Below are positions 12,761 to 23,846 of a DNA stretch of 64,000 bases, piece by piece; within the stretch, counting starts at the first letter, position 1; the number at the start of each line of letters is the position of its first letter. The translations under genes were made by a program, and so were the position numbers. This DNA comes from Candidula unifasciata (lineage: Eukaryota > Mollusca > Gastropoda > Stylommatophora > Geomitridae), in the NCBI GenBank assembly GCA_905116865.2, contig CAJHNH020001606.1, forward strand, positions 67,001 to 131,000, in the 5' to 3' direction. The notes beneath the pieces are model-generated. The model worked only from the letters and a program-made list of their open reading frames with translations, was not told the origin of the DNA and searched no databases.

Positions 12761-13714
12761 TAATCACTTGTGCGTCTGGTGGCTTTGTGAATATATTAGG
12801 TGTTCGGGAAAAACAAAAAACAAAATAGACGTCCCCAAAACCCTGCCCACCCCGGGTTTTTTTGTTTTAAAAAAAAAGCCCTTGGTTTTGGGGGGGAAAT
12901 GGGGAAAGGCTGTATTTGTAAAAAAATTTTTATAAAAATTTAAACCTAAACCCCAAATTTTTATCTGGGGTTTCCCCCCTTTTTAAGTCCCCTTCCCCCG
13001 GAAAAAGTTTGCAAGACCCCCTCGCCACCGGCCCCCTTGACTTTAGGGTAAGACCCCCGCACCGTCTTTGAATATATTGCAGAATCCCTACGCCTCCCCC
13101 TCTGAGTATATGGCAAGACTTTCAAACCGCGTCCACCCCTAACATAACAGTAGGGATTAAAAAAAAAGGGATAGTGGGGTTTTTACAAGGGAAAAACAAA
13201 AATATGGGGATACGTTTTTGGGCAGAATGTGTTTTAAAATAAAATGCAATTAGATCATATTAAATTTGATGTTTATTTAAAAGATGTGCAAAAAGGCCAT
13301 GAAAAAAACAAATTTTATTCTGGTTTTTTTTTTTTTTTTTTTTTGGGGGGGGGGGGGGGGGGGGAAATAAACAGGAAAAAAATAAATTTTTTTATTATTT
13401 TTAAAAAAAAACTAAATACAGGTAAGGGAAATAGATTTTTTACAAACAAATTTCAAATTTGTCAGATTTAAAAAAACCTTTCGCTTTCCCCCCCCCCCTT
13501 TTTTAAAAAAAAACCCCCCCCCCCAACCCCCCCCCCCCCCCCCCCCCCCCTTCCCCCCCCCCCCCCCGGAAAACGACTAATGTTTTAGATGAACTGGAGA
13601 GGTTGTCCTCAATTTATATATGTTTGATGCGCTATGGGGACCATCCACCGGTATTTTGAATCTTTAAGTACTATTTCTGGAGATATTTGTTTTAAAAAAA
13701 AATGGACAGTGCGT

Positions 13715-14010
13715 TCAGAAGAGCGGGAAAACACAGTCTAGAAGCTTTAAACAAGAAGTGACCAATGTTATCATAAAAGCTAGCAACATCAAAACAGAAA
13801 TAGACCATGTTGAAACAGAAGCAGACAGCTTTCAAATAGAAGCAGGCAACTTTTCAAATAGAAGTAGGCAACGTTAAAAAGATAAAAATGCAGCATTAAG
13901 ACAGCTTACAGTCGTTTTACAAGGAAAGTAAGCAGCATTAAAACCGAAGTTAACAATTTTGAAACGGAAGAGGGCAACATTATAAAAAATAAAACAAAGT
14001 TTAAAGTAGA
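13715..14010. repeat. Degenerate short-period repeat (about 22 bp)
   Basis: Variants of aaatagaagcaggcaacttt follow one another with many substitutions. The period is approximate. Confidence 0.6.
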
Positions 14011-14739
14011 AAAAGCAAGGGGAAAAAAGGCCAAATTTGGGTTTGGGATTTTTTACGGGAGTTTGTCGTGCCCCCACGTGGGAAAATACATGTAAGGAGG
14101 GTGGGGTTTTGATCCTTAAAAATGCCCCCCCACGTGGAAATTGGCCCTTTTTACAAAGCTTTTTTGATCCTAGACACCCTGGATAGCCAAAAAAAAACAG
14201 CGAGTGGCTTTTCCCAGGGAATAAAAGTTGCTGTATTTGTATCCAAGGATGGGGAGAAGGGGAAGATAGATTTTCCTGGAAAAAACCCACTGTGTTAATC
14301 CAGGTCCCCATTTAAAACCCCGCGACTGGTCTCCTCTCCGGGGCATTATTAAAAAACCCCCCAAAACCAAGGGTGTTTTAAATTTTTTGTTAGCTGAAAA
14401 AAATAATATGCAAAAAGACACTTAAACCCTTAAGACAAAATTTTACTAAAACATCATGAAATAAATAACAAAAGATTTTTTTGAAAAAATTTCGAAAATT
14501 AAAAATAAAATAAAACTTTTTTTAGGCTAGTAGAGTTGAGGGGGGTGTGAAAAATGACATTTTGTTTTTAAAATTTAAAATCATAGTAGGAGAATTCCCC
14601 GTCAAAAACATTCTCGGTTTGGGAAAACCCTGCCCCCTTCTTTTCCATTTTGGGGCGTCCTCATTTGTTTTCTGCAGGTCTTCCCCACTCGAGGGTCGGC
14701 AAAAAAATGAGGCATATAGTCACTGCCCAATGTGGGAAC

Positions 14740-16080
14740 GGTAGCCCTCCATCAAACAGCGCATTTTGTAGATCTTGACTAGATACACTAAGCATGATAT
14801 TATATAACAATCAAGCATGTTTTATTTAAATAAAACATTTCATCTCCCCTCATGCTACACTTCACACTTGTCCCCCAACTTGGAAGGGATTATGTATCAC
14901 ATTCCAACTGTTACATCTTCTGGCCTCTCTCTACACGTTCTGTACTGATAGTCAAGTATTCTACGTCAGGTGCCATCTCTCTAGTACAGACTCAAAAATG
15001 ACAATCAGTCAGGACAGAACCAGTTATGGAATCTATGCTTGGAACAATCGACGCGCACAGAATGCTAACAATAGGTTTTGGGGCGAATCAAATAAACAAA
15101 TCTCGTGGATTTACTCTCCGTGATCCAATCGCCGCATTTGCCTTCCCGAGAGAGAGTTAAAACAACATTTCAGTGTGTAAGCTGTTAAAGGTAATACAGA
15201 TTAACCTTAACCACACAGTGAAAAGATTGCCAGAGTTACCTTAACGCTTGTGCATTTCAAAACATGATAGTTCATTAAATTTCAATGGCAACAAACCACA
15301 TTTAGGTTTTACCAACATTGAAAAACAAATGTACACGAAAAACATTCATGACCACTATCCAAAAGAAGAAAATAAAGCAACGTGACAGTGACATACGAGA
15401 ATAATGAAGAAAGGTCCGCCCTAGGAGTACTACAAAAGTGATGAAGACACACACTTGAGTAAAAAGACAGCATCTTCTATCATAAAATATAGATTTGAAC
15501 CTAATTTCGATCTTTACATGGAAAAATGAAACCACGATGCCAAAAGGTCTGTCTCAAGCCTTAGGTTAGCCCAAAACAGATGATGTGTGCTAGACAGGAT
15601 CTCATTTACCAGACCTAGAGTTCAGCCCTTTATAACGTTTATCAAGCTCTCTCCTAAATTTACGCCTAAAATCATTCTCATTCACGGATATCACATCTCC
15701 TTCCTCGTGGGTAAAGTTTATTCCCCGCTGTCAGTCAAGTGACTCGTACAATAATTGTTGGAATTCCCACGCTAGGATCTCATGGTCAATTCATACTGAC
15801 CAGAAGCAAATAAGACAAGTAAACACCTTTAGTCTACTTTTCACTGTTGCATCACAATAAAAATCCGACTTTGTCAAATTCTTCTGCCAACACTTTTCCG
15901 CTCCCGTGTCAATATTGACCGGTCTGGAACCTGCCTCGAGTTAGGTAACCTTCAGGGGGGAGATAATGGCAATTAGCCCTTGTTATCTGTTTCCTGAAGA
16001 TCTGGTCAGGGGGAATTAAACTATATGACACCAACAAATGGTGTGCAAATCTACAGTCAGTAAGTCGTGTGGTCAGTCTT
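14740..16080. other. Unassigned stretch
   Basis: Normal-complexity noncoding DNA. Its texture suggests an old mobile element, but no terminal repeats or target duplication could be found by eye. Confidence 0.4.
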
Positions 16081-16354
16081 ATCTCTGTAGCGGGGACACT
16101 GGGGGGAATCCTGGTAAAAAGTGGAATAGTGTGTGATACGCCAACATCCCAAGAGAATTGTGGATGGAAGGGGGGGGGGAATCTTTGATTAAGGATGTAT
16201 CCAAATGGGGGAGGGGGTATACTGGGGGGAAAACAAGAGGGGAAAAGTAGGTGAGGAAAGACATCTGACAGTCACCGCGCGTAGCCACAATGTTGGGGAA
16301 TGGGAATCCCGGGAGTGAAGGGACTGGGAGTTTTTCTAGGGCAAAGATACGTTG

Positions 16355-16500
16355 ATGTGTTTGGACAATACCTTTCCTGACACGGTCAGCGTTTCTGTAC
16401 TCTGTTCGAAACCCAACGCTAGGACAAGTAGTCCGCTGGATCAGGATCGAACCCGTACACCCAGCACTTACGAAGCGCGTTCGAAAAAACGTTTGTATCA
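16355..16500 (-). mobile_element. SINE B-like tRNA head
   Basis: The plus strand shows aggatcgaacccgt and acttacgaagcgcgtt, the complement of the B-box and anticodon-side region of the SINE B head at 54.7 kb. Confidence 0.5.
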
Positions 16501-16614
16501 GGCCACAGATAGCGCCAACATCCAAACGAGAATTAAACACCTTGCCCAAGAGGGACTAACTGTTTACTGAAGTTTTCTAAATTCATATTACGTTATTACG
16601 TTTAATATACAAAA

Positions 16615-17075
16615 AAGTAAAGATCCATTTTCACGCCTTAGGCTCATCGGGCATACGGAAAGAGCACCCATATTTTTACGGACCAATCGGCACTCTGTAG
16701 GTAATGTGGTCAGCATTACGCCGGCCGTCTTTACATCCACAGGACAGCCATCCTGGTACCTACTTTAGGCTGGGTCGACCTGCGACACCCCCTGCCGTAA
16801 TAAAAATCCAAGTCGCCAGCAGTGGGTTTCTGTCGCGGTACGTTGGATTACGTTTAATGTGCCAGTAAATAAATAGCAACAGATATGAATGGGCACACAC
16901 CAGGAGATACTTTCGGGACTTGATTAGTGGGTGTATACCCACCCACTCAAGGCTGTGTCAGCTTGGGGAGCCAAGATCATCAAAACAAAATGGCAGACTT
17001 CGACAGCACTCAAACTCACGACCTTCCGATCCTCAGGCGACCGTCTAGCCACTACACCACGACCGCTCCCTGAAG
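16615..17075 (-). mobile_element. SINE A variant, long copy
   Basis: The minus strand carries a tRNA-like head (17,000-17,070; tggtgtagtggctagacggt), a divergent middle and the family 3' half ending near 16,615. The middle has a ccagcagtgggttt block also present at 32.8 kb, which marks a subfamily. Confidence 0.82.
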
Positions 17076-17149
17076 TACCATAGGAACCGTATTTACTTAA
17101 AAGTTTAAGCCATGAACAACAAGCAGCATAAGAACAGCTGGAGAAATAT

Positions 17150-17445
17150 CAAATTATGTCTCGGTACCAAAGGGAGTGAGGCAGTGATGCAGTCTTTCAC
17201 TTTGTCTATTCAGTATATACTTGAATGTAGAAAACATGATTAGAGATGTCAAAAATGACCAGACGTATGACAGCTAGGATCCACTCATAATTGGTGGCAA
17301 CCCTGTTCCGGAACTTCGCTATGCTGATGACACAGTCCTTGTTTCGAACAGTGTAAATGTAATAGAGTCTCTAGGCTAAATAATCAACAGCAGTGCCACT
17401 GTTTTGCCGAGGTCAGACGGATCATGACCATAGCATTGCAAAGGT
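17150..17445 (+). pseudogene. LINE reverse transcriptase relic with YADD box (outer element)
   Basis: In frame, ELRYADDTVLVSNSVNVIES (YADD at 17,320-17,331) is the catalytic motif of a non-LTR reverse transcriptase. Just upstream, GVRQ, a stop, and LFSIY correspond to the family GVRQGC...LFxxY motif. An in-frame stop and missing segments show it is dead. It breaks off at an ATC run where a minus-strand LINE has inserted, and resumes at about 18,061. Confidence 0.85.
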
Positions 17446-18058
17446 TATCATCATCATCATCAGGTGCCTTGCCGACTGGCGTGGGCGATCATGCCTCTCC
17501 ATAATCCGCGATCTCCTGCAGCATGTATCAGTTCGTGTGCCGACACACCTCCATGCCATGCAACAAGACTGTCCAGCATCTTCTCTCGTTGTCTTCCTCT
17601 ATCCCTCCTTCCACAGATCTTTCCAGTGGTCACAACATGTTCTATTTTCCCTCTTCTCACAACATGGCCGAAAAATGATGACTGTCTCCTTCTGATGTCA
17701 GTGATAAGTTGTCTTCGGGCTCCCGCCTCTTTTAAAACCTCTTGGTTGCTCTTTTTGGCTGTCTAAGGTATTCTAAGCATTCTTCTGTAAACCCACATCT
17801 CTGAGGCCTCTAAAAATTGTTTGGCCTGCCTACCGATTGTCTAGGATTCACATCCATATGTCAAAACTGGATGTATGTAGCAAGCAAGAATTCTTTTTCT
17901 AACTCTTAATGACAAGGATATATTGCACAAGATGTTTTTCATTTTATAAAATGCAGTTTTTGCACAAAGGTTAAACAGCATGAAAAGTCTGCTGTTGAGC
18001 ACCAGCAAGGAAGTCAATGTAAGATTGTTGAGAGCATGCATCTTTCCTGGCGCAGAAA
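17446..18058 (-). pseudogene. LINE ORF2 C-terminal relic inserted in the outer element
   Basis: Minus-strand reading: HPVLTYGCES near 18,080 appears reshuffled at the edge. Then come KKEQPRGFKRGG, HHEKREN-type residues, KICGRRDRGRQREKMLDSLV, WHGGVSAHELIHAAGDRGLW and RQGT with a stop at about 17,461, followed by a GAT-repeat tail (ATC on the plus strand). This is the conserved C-terminal tail of APE-type LINEs. Frameshifts are present. Confidence 0.82.
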
Positions 18059-18060
18059 AC

Positions 18061-18218
18061 TGATGTGAGTCGTGGACTATCGTCAATTATTAAATAAGCA
18101 AATATCAGATTTTAAGCTGAAATACTATCCAGAGATTATTAGAATGTCGTGTACCAAGAGGAAAAGCAATACTCACATTTGGTAATGTCTGATCATCGAG
18201 GAAGATTGGTTAGTAAAC
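18061..18218 (+). pseudogene. LINE ORF2 C-terminal relic, continuation of the outer element
   Basis: Begins gatgtgagtcgtggacta (CESWTI) and continues with remnants of LKCY, IIRMSCTKRK and a gattggttagtaaacag end. The order matches the copy at 62,860-63,060 up to that point, where the next insertion begins. Confidence 0.7.
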
Positions 18219-18701
18219 AGCATCTTGTGTATACTCAGTGATTCAATGAGTATAATCCGGAGGGTTCAGGCAGGTTCAGTGCGAAGACAATGGCTTGAAT
18301 CATTACAGAAGTCCACTGTTCGTGGAGTCACCTTTATTTTTGTTCCGGGACACGCAGGCGTCGATGGAAATGAAAGAGCTGACAGGTTGGCTGGATCCGC
18401 TATCACTACCGACGGTCAGCCTATGGATCATGCTGATATTATCAATGCCCTCAGAGAAATAGGAAGGATAGAGGACTTTGGTGGCAGTGAATCCACATCA
18501 CTCACCAGAATGGCAGACTTGGGAATTAAGATCGGCACATCAAGAAATGAGACGCACACCAGCTACGCCAGAAGACTTGCTAATCAGCATAGAACTGGTA
18601 CTATTAGCCATCGGACGTTGGGGTTTCATACTGAGGGGAGGAATCTGAGCACCTATGGACATGTCCGGAGTGCAATGAGGATAACCCAACTAACTAACTA
18701 A
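18219..18701 (+). pseudogene. 5'-truncated LINE with RNase H domain (inner element)
   Basis: An open frame encodes SILCILSDSMSIIRRVQAGS, then VPGHAGVDGNERADRLAGSA. DS and the HxGxxGNExAD motif are the third and fourth conserved blocks of RNase H as carried by I-like non-LTR retrotransposons. The N-terminal RNase H blocks and the reverse transcriptase are missing, consistent with 5' truncation on insertion. The frame stays open to a stop in the TAAC tail, so this copy is younger than its surroundings. Confidence in the domain is high; the clade is inferred. Confidence 0.82.
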
Positions 18702-18767
18702 CTAACTAACTAATTAACTAACTAACTAACTAACTAACTAAAACTAACTAACTAACTAACTAAAACT

Positions 18768-18866
<99 letters not shown>

Positions 18867-18869
18867 CTC

Positions 18870-18901
<32 letters not shown>

Positions 18902-19018
18902 CTAACTAAACTAACTAACTAACTAACTAAAACTAACTAACTAACTAACTAACTACTAACTACTAACTAACTAACTAACTAACTAAACTAACTAACTAAC
19001 ACTAACTAACTACTAACT

Positions 19019-19060
<42 letters not shown>

Positions 19061-19078
19061 CTAACTAACTAAAACTAA
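18685..19078 (+). repeat. (TAAC)n tail of the RNase H LINE
   Basis: About 390 bases of CTAA units with AAACTAA and ACTACTAA slips directly follow the LINE frame. The array looks like an expanded 3' tail. Confidence 0.9.
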
Positions 19079-19084
19079 ATCTTG

Positions 19085-19140
19085 TCTCGGAAGCTGAAAT
19101 ATTTTTAACTATATCAAGCGCCATGGTGGATTGGAAACAG
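19085..19140 (+). pseudogene. LINE ORF2 C-terminal relic, last piece of the outer element
   Basis: ggaagctgaaatattttt and caagcgccatggtggattgg match the part of the 63,010-63,060 copy that follows the point where the outer element was interrupted at 18,218. Confidence 0.65.
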
Positions 19141-19199
19141 TAATAGCTGTCAAGAGACGTTGTTGTCACATGTCTAAAACTAAGATCACTCTTAGTTGT

Positions 19200-19430
19200 T
19201 TAAGACACTCTGAAATGGAACATTGTTGGGATGGTGGCTCGTGTTGGTCTAGGCGGTACTCCGCAACTCCAACAGTCATCCAATACCACTTCAGGGATAA
19301 AGACACTCAAGTATTTGGCACCACAGAATCTCCACAGATATTCCTGGGCACAACTTGGCCTGACTTTCTCACCACTTAATAGCCCCCGGACTGATAGGAT
19401 CACTATCACAGTCAAAATAAAAACACAGTA
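19200..19430 (+). mobile_element. Diverged relative of the solo LTR family (fragment)
   Basis: cactctgaaat, ggctcgtgttggtctagg, caccacagaatctccacag and attcctgggcacaacttgg line up in order with the 5' part of the solo LTRs at 38.8 and 47.5 kb. No ends or target duplication identified. Confidence 0.6.
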
Positions 19431-19920
19431 TCTCCGGAAAACTGATTATACAACAATCCACACACAGAACTGGAAAATACCAGACACCAACAAAGGTAAG
19501 TTCAGAAAAATAATGCATGATGTAAAAGTTCCAAACAATACAAGAAATCTCAGTGGAGTGACATAGAAGAAAGAACAATAGACTAGTATGGTGGAAATAA
19601 TGTCTACAATAGCCACGAATGACTCCTGTACTACCAAAGGCCACTGTTGGTGCTCATCATAGAACCGAGGATGTAATAAGATAATGGTCGGCTGAACGCC
19701 CGTATTCACACAGTATACGTATCAGCAGTTGTAGACATTAGTTGATAAGCTTCTCTCCTCAGGCCATATGTAGAAATTTACCAATAACAGACTGGAACTG
19801 GTTATCAAGCACGGTTGTCACTGGATAGATATCTGCATAACCACACGAATATACTGCTCATATAATACAAATAGTTAGCGTCCGAATGCAGTAAAGGAAT
19901 TGATTCCCTTTAAATATATG
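19431..19920. other. Unassigned stretch
   Basis: No supported gene; may be further old LTR-related sequence. Confidence 0.35.
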
Positions 19921-19924
19921 TAAG

Positions 19925-20838
19925 AACACTACGGGAACTGAAATTGTAGAACACTACTGGAATGAGAATGGTAAGAATACTATGGGAACTAAAATTGTAG
20001 GGAAACTATATAAATCATAATGGTAAGATCACCACAGAAACTACTGTTGTAGGGACACTACAGGAATCAGAATTGTAAAAAAAACGACATTAATTAAAAT
20101 TATAGGGACACTGCATGAATCGTAATTGTAATAACACTACAGGAATCGTAATTGTAATAACACTACAGGAATCAGAATTGTAAGAACTCTACAGGAATCA
20201 GAATTGTAAGAACTCTACAGGAATCGTAATTGTATTAACACTACAGGGATCGTAATTGTAATAACACTACAGGAATCAGAATTGTAGAAACACTACAGGA
20301 ATCAGAATTGTAAGAACTCTACAGGAATCGTAATTGTAATAACACTACAGGAATCGTAATTGTAATAACACTACAGGAATCAGAATTGTAAGAACTCTAC
20401 AGGAATCGGAATTGTAAGAACACTACAGTAATCAGAATTGAAAGAACTCTACAGGAATCAGAATTGTAAGAACTCTACAGTAAACAGAATTGTAAGAACA
20501 CTACAGAAATCAGAATTGTAAGAACTCTACAGTAATCAGAATTGTAAGAACGCTACAGGAAATGAAATGGCAGGGGCACTGCAGGAGTCATAATTGTAAG
20601 AATACTACAAGAATAAATATTGTATGAACACTACAGGAATCAGAATTGTAAGAACACCCCAGGAACTAAAATTGTAGGAACACTACATGAATTAGCATTG
20701 TAAGAACACTACAGCCATCAGAATTGTAAGAACTCTACAGGAACTACAATTTTAGGGACACTACTGGAATCATAATTGTGGGAACACTACGGGAATCTAA
20801 ATTGTAAGAACATTACATGATCCAAAATTGTAGGCCAG
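19925..20838. repeat. 26-bp minisatellite, about 35 copies
   Basis: Variants of aattgtaagaacactacagg plus aatcag repeat head to tail, well conserved in the centre (20,130-20,560) and decayed at both edges. Confidence 0.93.
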
Positions 20839-21219
20839 TGGAAGTACGTTGATACCGTCTTTCAAGGGACGTATATTTACCTCATGGTAGACCGGTGAAA
20901 CTGCAATTATTCAGCCACAATGTATAGTAAATTAATATGTGATTTTCTTTTTAAGTATCCAGAAACCATGAGTTGTAAACCCTTTGGCAGGGTACTATGA
21001 TAAATACCGTAAATCTGGGAGAAATGTGGCTTTTTTGCCTACCCTAGCGTGAACCCGGACCACAAGGAGTTCGTCACCAGCACTGAGCTCCACTCCGCAG
21101 ATGTTCTGGCAACTTTGTGTACTTTGTATGTCGCAACGTAGAAGGTGCAGACGCCTAACACACACACACACACACACAACACCAAAGACAGTAACTGCCA
21201 TGAACCTACCTTTACCACA
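20839..21219. other. Unassigned stretch with a short (CA)n
   Basis: A CA run lies at 21,160-21,178; nothing else recognised. Confidence 0.4.
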
Positions 21220-21340
21220 TAGGACCTTTTTCCGCGCCCTTAGGTGTATTGGGCATATGGTGCTGGACCTATATTTTATAGACCAAGAGGCAATCCGTGG
21301 GTGATGTGTCAGTTAAGATCACACCGCCACCTTTTCTTAC
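21220..21340 (-). mobile_element. SINE A, 3' fragment
   Basis: ggacctttttccgcgccctt, attgggcatatggtgctgga and atgtgtcagttaagatcaca are the complement of the family 3' half. Confidence 0.75.
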
Positions 21341-21494
21341 CAGGTAAACTGATAGGGAAGATGACGTGTCTGTACATGTGGTTTTGATGATTTACGAATG
21401 TGCTGATGAATGCTCTGTAGCCGCAACGTTTATTTTCCGTTTGCGTTATGTTACATTGTGAAACTCGCTGGTATATTTTTCGTTTGCTTTTATA

Positions 21495-21785
21495 TCATCT
21501 CATTCCCCGTGTGGGTTTCCGGTGCCGCTTTATGCAGAAAACAAGAATATACTCACTTCCTCCCCAACAAGCATGTCGTAGGAGTCGACTGATCTCGGTC
21601 TTTCTTCGAAGTTAGAGTTTATCTGCCTGAGAGGTAAGAAACCAACAGTCTGCATACAAAAAAGTCAGATCTGTAAAACGGATGTGTGTGCAACAGTCCG
21701 GTTCTGAAAAAAGACCTAAGTTCGGAGGCTGACGAACAACGAGAAGTTTCTGTTAGTGTTTACAGCCGGTGAACGTGGAAGAAGA
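21495..21785. repeat. Interspersed repeat F, copy 1
   Basis: Nearly 290 bases align in order with 52,570-52,850 (ccccgtgtgggtt, aaaacaagaata, gcctgaga ggtaag, ccaacagtctgcatacaaaa, tttacagccggtgaac). The element class is unknown. Confidence 0.8.
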
Positions 21786-21794
21786 AGAAATCTT

Positions 21795-21920
21795 CTCGTG
21801 ATATTTACTTCCCAGGACTTTACCTGGTACCTATTATAGGCTGGGTTGACGAACTACAACCTACAACTTTCGGCTCTTAGGGGAGCATCTAACCACTACA
21901 CCACGGCAACACTTCTCACC
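21795..21920 (-). mobile_element. SINE A, 5' fragment
   Basis: tggtacctattataggctgg plus ctaaccactacaccacggca are the complement of the family linker and tRNA-like head. Confidence 0.7.
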
Positions 21921-22500
21921 TTTACCTTGACAAATGTAATTATCAGGCTATATCGGTGTGTGTGTATACAGGTACGACCCGTCTGCGTTTACATCCAGAG
22001 GGGATAATCGATCTGTCGCTGCTGCGGTGTTTCCATTGAGATGCTAGGATGTGTTTGCGAGGTACGTCAGTGGAACAGCGGAGCATACAGTAAACACTAG
22101 TAATCTGCCCGGCCTATCTGTGTGGAGCTGGTGAGTCTGGTTGCTGGCTTCTGGTCGGGGGAGTATTCATTGATTTACCATAGTGTTAACATCGTGCGGT
22201 TCTGCTGGGCTCTAGTTACATGTCGCAAAGATAGCGAAGATAGAGGGCTCACATTTGGGCCATCAAACTTGGCGCAGATAATCATAGACCCACAAAGATA
22301 ACTGAAGCTGATCTCAGTAGGGTTGATTGTATTCCATTCCACCCCCTCCCCTTTTTTCCTCTTCCAACCACCCTCCTCCCCGCTTCATTCCCCCCAACCA
22401 AACTAGCGACAATAGAAGACATGCGTTTTTGTCTGTGCTAATGTTCAGGTTTTTTTTATATCAATAAACGATCCGCTTTTAAGTCATTTAAAGTTTACAG
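21921..22500. other. Unassigned stretch
   Basis: No gene or repeat recognised. Confidence 0.4.
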
Positions 22501-22514
22501 ATGTTACTGTTTGA

Positions 22515-22615
22515 CATCACCATCATCATAATCATTGTCATCTCCATTAGCATCATCATCATCGACATTATCATTACAATTATCATCATTATTGCCATCA
22601 TTATCGTAATCATCA
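22515..22615. repeat. Imperfect (ATC)n/(ATT)n microsatellite
   Basis: ATC, ATT and GTC triplets. Confidence 0.9.
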
Positions 22616-22859
22616 ACAACATGCTGCAGCGCACGGTCGGTGTTCGAAACCGGGCGGCTCCCGGTGTTCACCCATCCTCTAGGAAAAGGGTAAATGGAGG
22701 AACGTCGCTGTAGCTACAGAGTTACGTGCGAACGGCGACACAGGCGAACAATTCTAATCAGCTGTCCGTACTGGTGGCAGAGCACTTGTGGTTTATAACC
22801 GTGTGCAATGACGCTGGTTCCCATCTCCCGACATTATACCTTTACTTTTTTGTTATCAA

Positions 22860-22887
22860 CAACAGCATCATCATCGTCGTCATAATT

Positions 22888-22931
<44 letters not shown>

Positions 22932-22993
22932 AGTCATCATTGTCCTCATCATCATTACAAACATCATTATAATCATCATTATCATCATCATCA
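22860..22993. repeat. (ATC)n microsatellite
   Basis: Mostly ATC triplets, adjoining the 3' end of the minus-strand SINE B that follows. Confidence 0.93.
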
Positions 22994-23004
22994 AATAGCA
23001 AATA

Positions 23005-23245
23005 GTGTTAAGGTTAGTTGCGTATCCTTTACAGGACGTTGCAAAACCAACCCCAACAGCCCCTGGCTGTTGTGTGGTTTTTCTAGGCAAATTTACGTCC
23101 AGTAGTTTGCCATTGCCAACTGGACGGTCGGCTTTCTTGATACCACTGTCGAAACCAACGCAAGGCGCATGGCCCATTGCTGGGATCGAACCCGGCATCT
23201 CGGCATTACGAAGCGTTCGCATCGACTTGCAAATAGTGTACGTGG
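23005..23245 (-). mobile_element. SINE B copy
   Basis: Minus strand: tRNA-like head with gggttcgatcccagc, then gacagtggtatcaagaaagc, ggcaatggcaaactactgga, gcctagaaaaaccacac, ending gtaaaggatacgcaactaac. It matches the plus-strand copy at 54,717-54,934 almost throughout. Confidence 0.87.
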
Positions 23246-23524
23246 CGTATAAAGGAATTCCAGGTAAGATACAGCTGTAACGTCTGGATAACCGGAAAGG
23301 CTAACCCGGTTAACAAATGTCTACAGAAGTCAGATGTATCTGCCAAAAGGCGTAAATTTCGCTACCTTGCTGTAAACAGGAACAACGCATTTACATCTAC
23401 GGATAAACGCAGAAGAATATCTGGATAGATGATAAATGCATAATAATATAAACGGAAGATGAGACTGCAGCAAAAATTAACATTGTTATGCAAAATTGAA
23501 ATCCAATTGTGGTTGCAGCTAAGA

Positions 23525-23715
23525 TGTCTCTCTTTCTCTCCCTGTCTCTCTCTTTCCTCTCCATCTCTCTCTCTCTCTGTCTGTCTCCCTGTTTCTCTCT
23601 CTCTATCACACACACACACACACACACGAACACTAAAGAAAAAAGAAGAGAAGAAGAAGGAGGAGAGGAATGGTGGTGGTGGAAGAAGAGGAAGTGAAGA
23701 AGAAGAGGAGATTTA
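23525..23715. repeat. CT, CA and GAA simple repeats
   Basis: A CT-rich block, an ACAC run (23,607-23,627) and a purine-rich AAG/GGA block. Confidence 0.9.
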
Positions 23716-23846
23716 GTCATCATTATTTGTTGTGTGGTGGTTGAAAACAAAAGAATATAATCTGCATTTTATCTAATAACGCCCTGCCTGCTGTTCGGTA
23801 TCCCACGCTCTATTAAGGTTCAGAATTTATCGGTTTAACTGATTTA

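Larger units (their letters stand above)
10470..14720. other. Homopolymer-rich region, possibly low sequence quality
   Basis: Runs of A, T, G and C of 6-30 bases occur throughout, for example poly-C at 11,492-11,537 and 13,488-13,567, and adjoining T and G runs at 13,324-13,364. This contrasts with the flanks. A SINE C fragment at 11,090-11,130 (minus) is recognisable. No gene is supported. Confidence 0.6.

Noticed and set aside
14740..16080. Possible LTR on the minus strand starting tgtcatatag near 16,024
   Set aside because: No matching second end or target duplication could be found.
19925..20838. CRISPR-like regular array
   Set aside because: Units abut without unique spacers, in a eukaryotic genome; it is a minisatellite. 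The same applies to 49,055-50,112.
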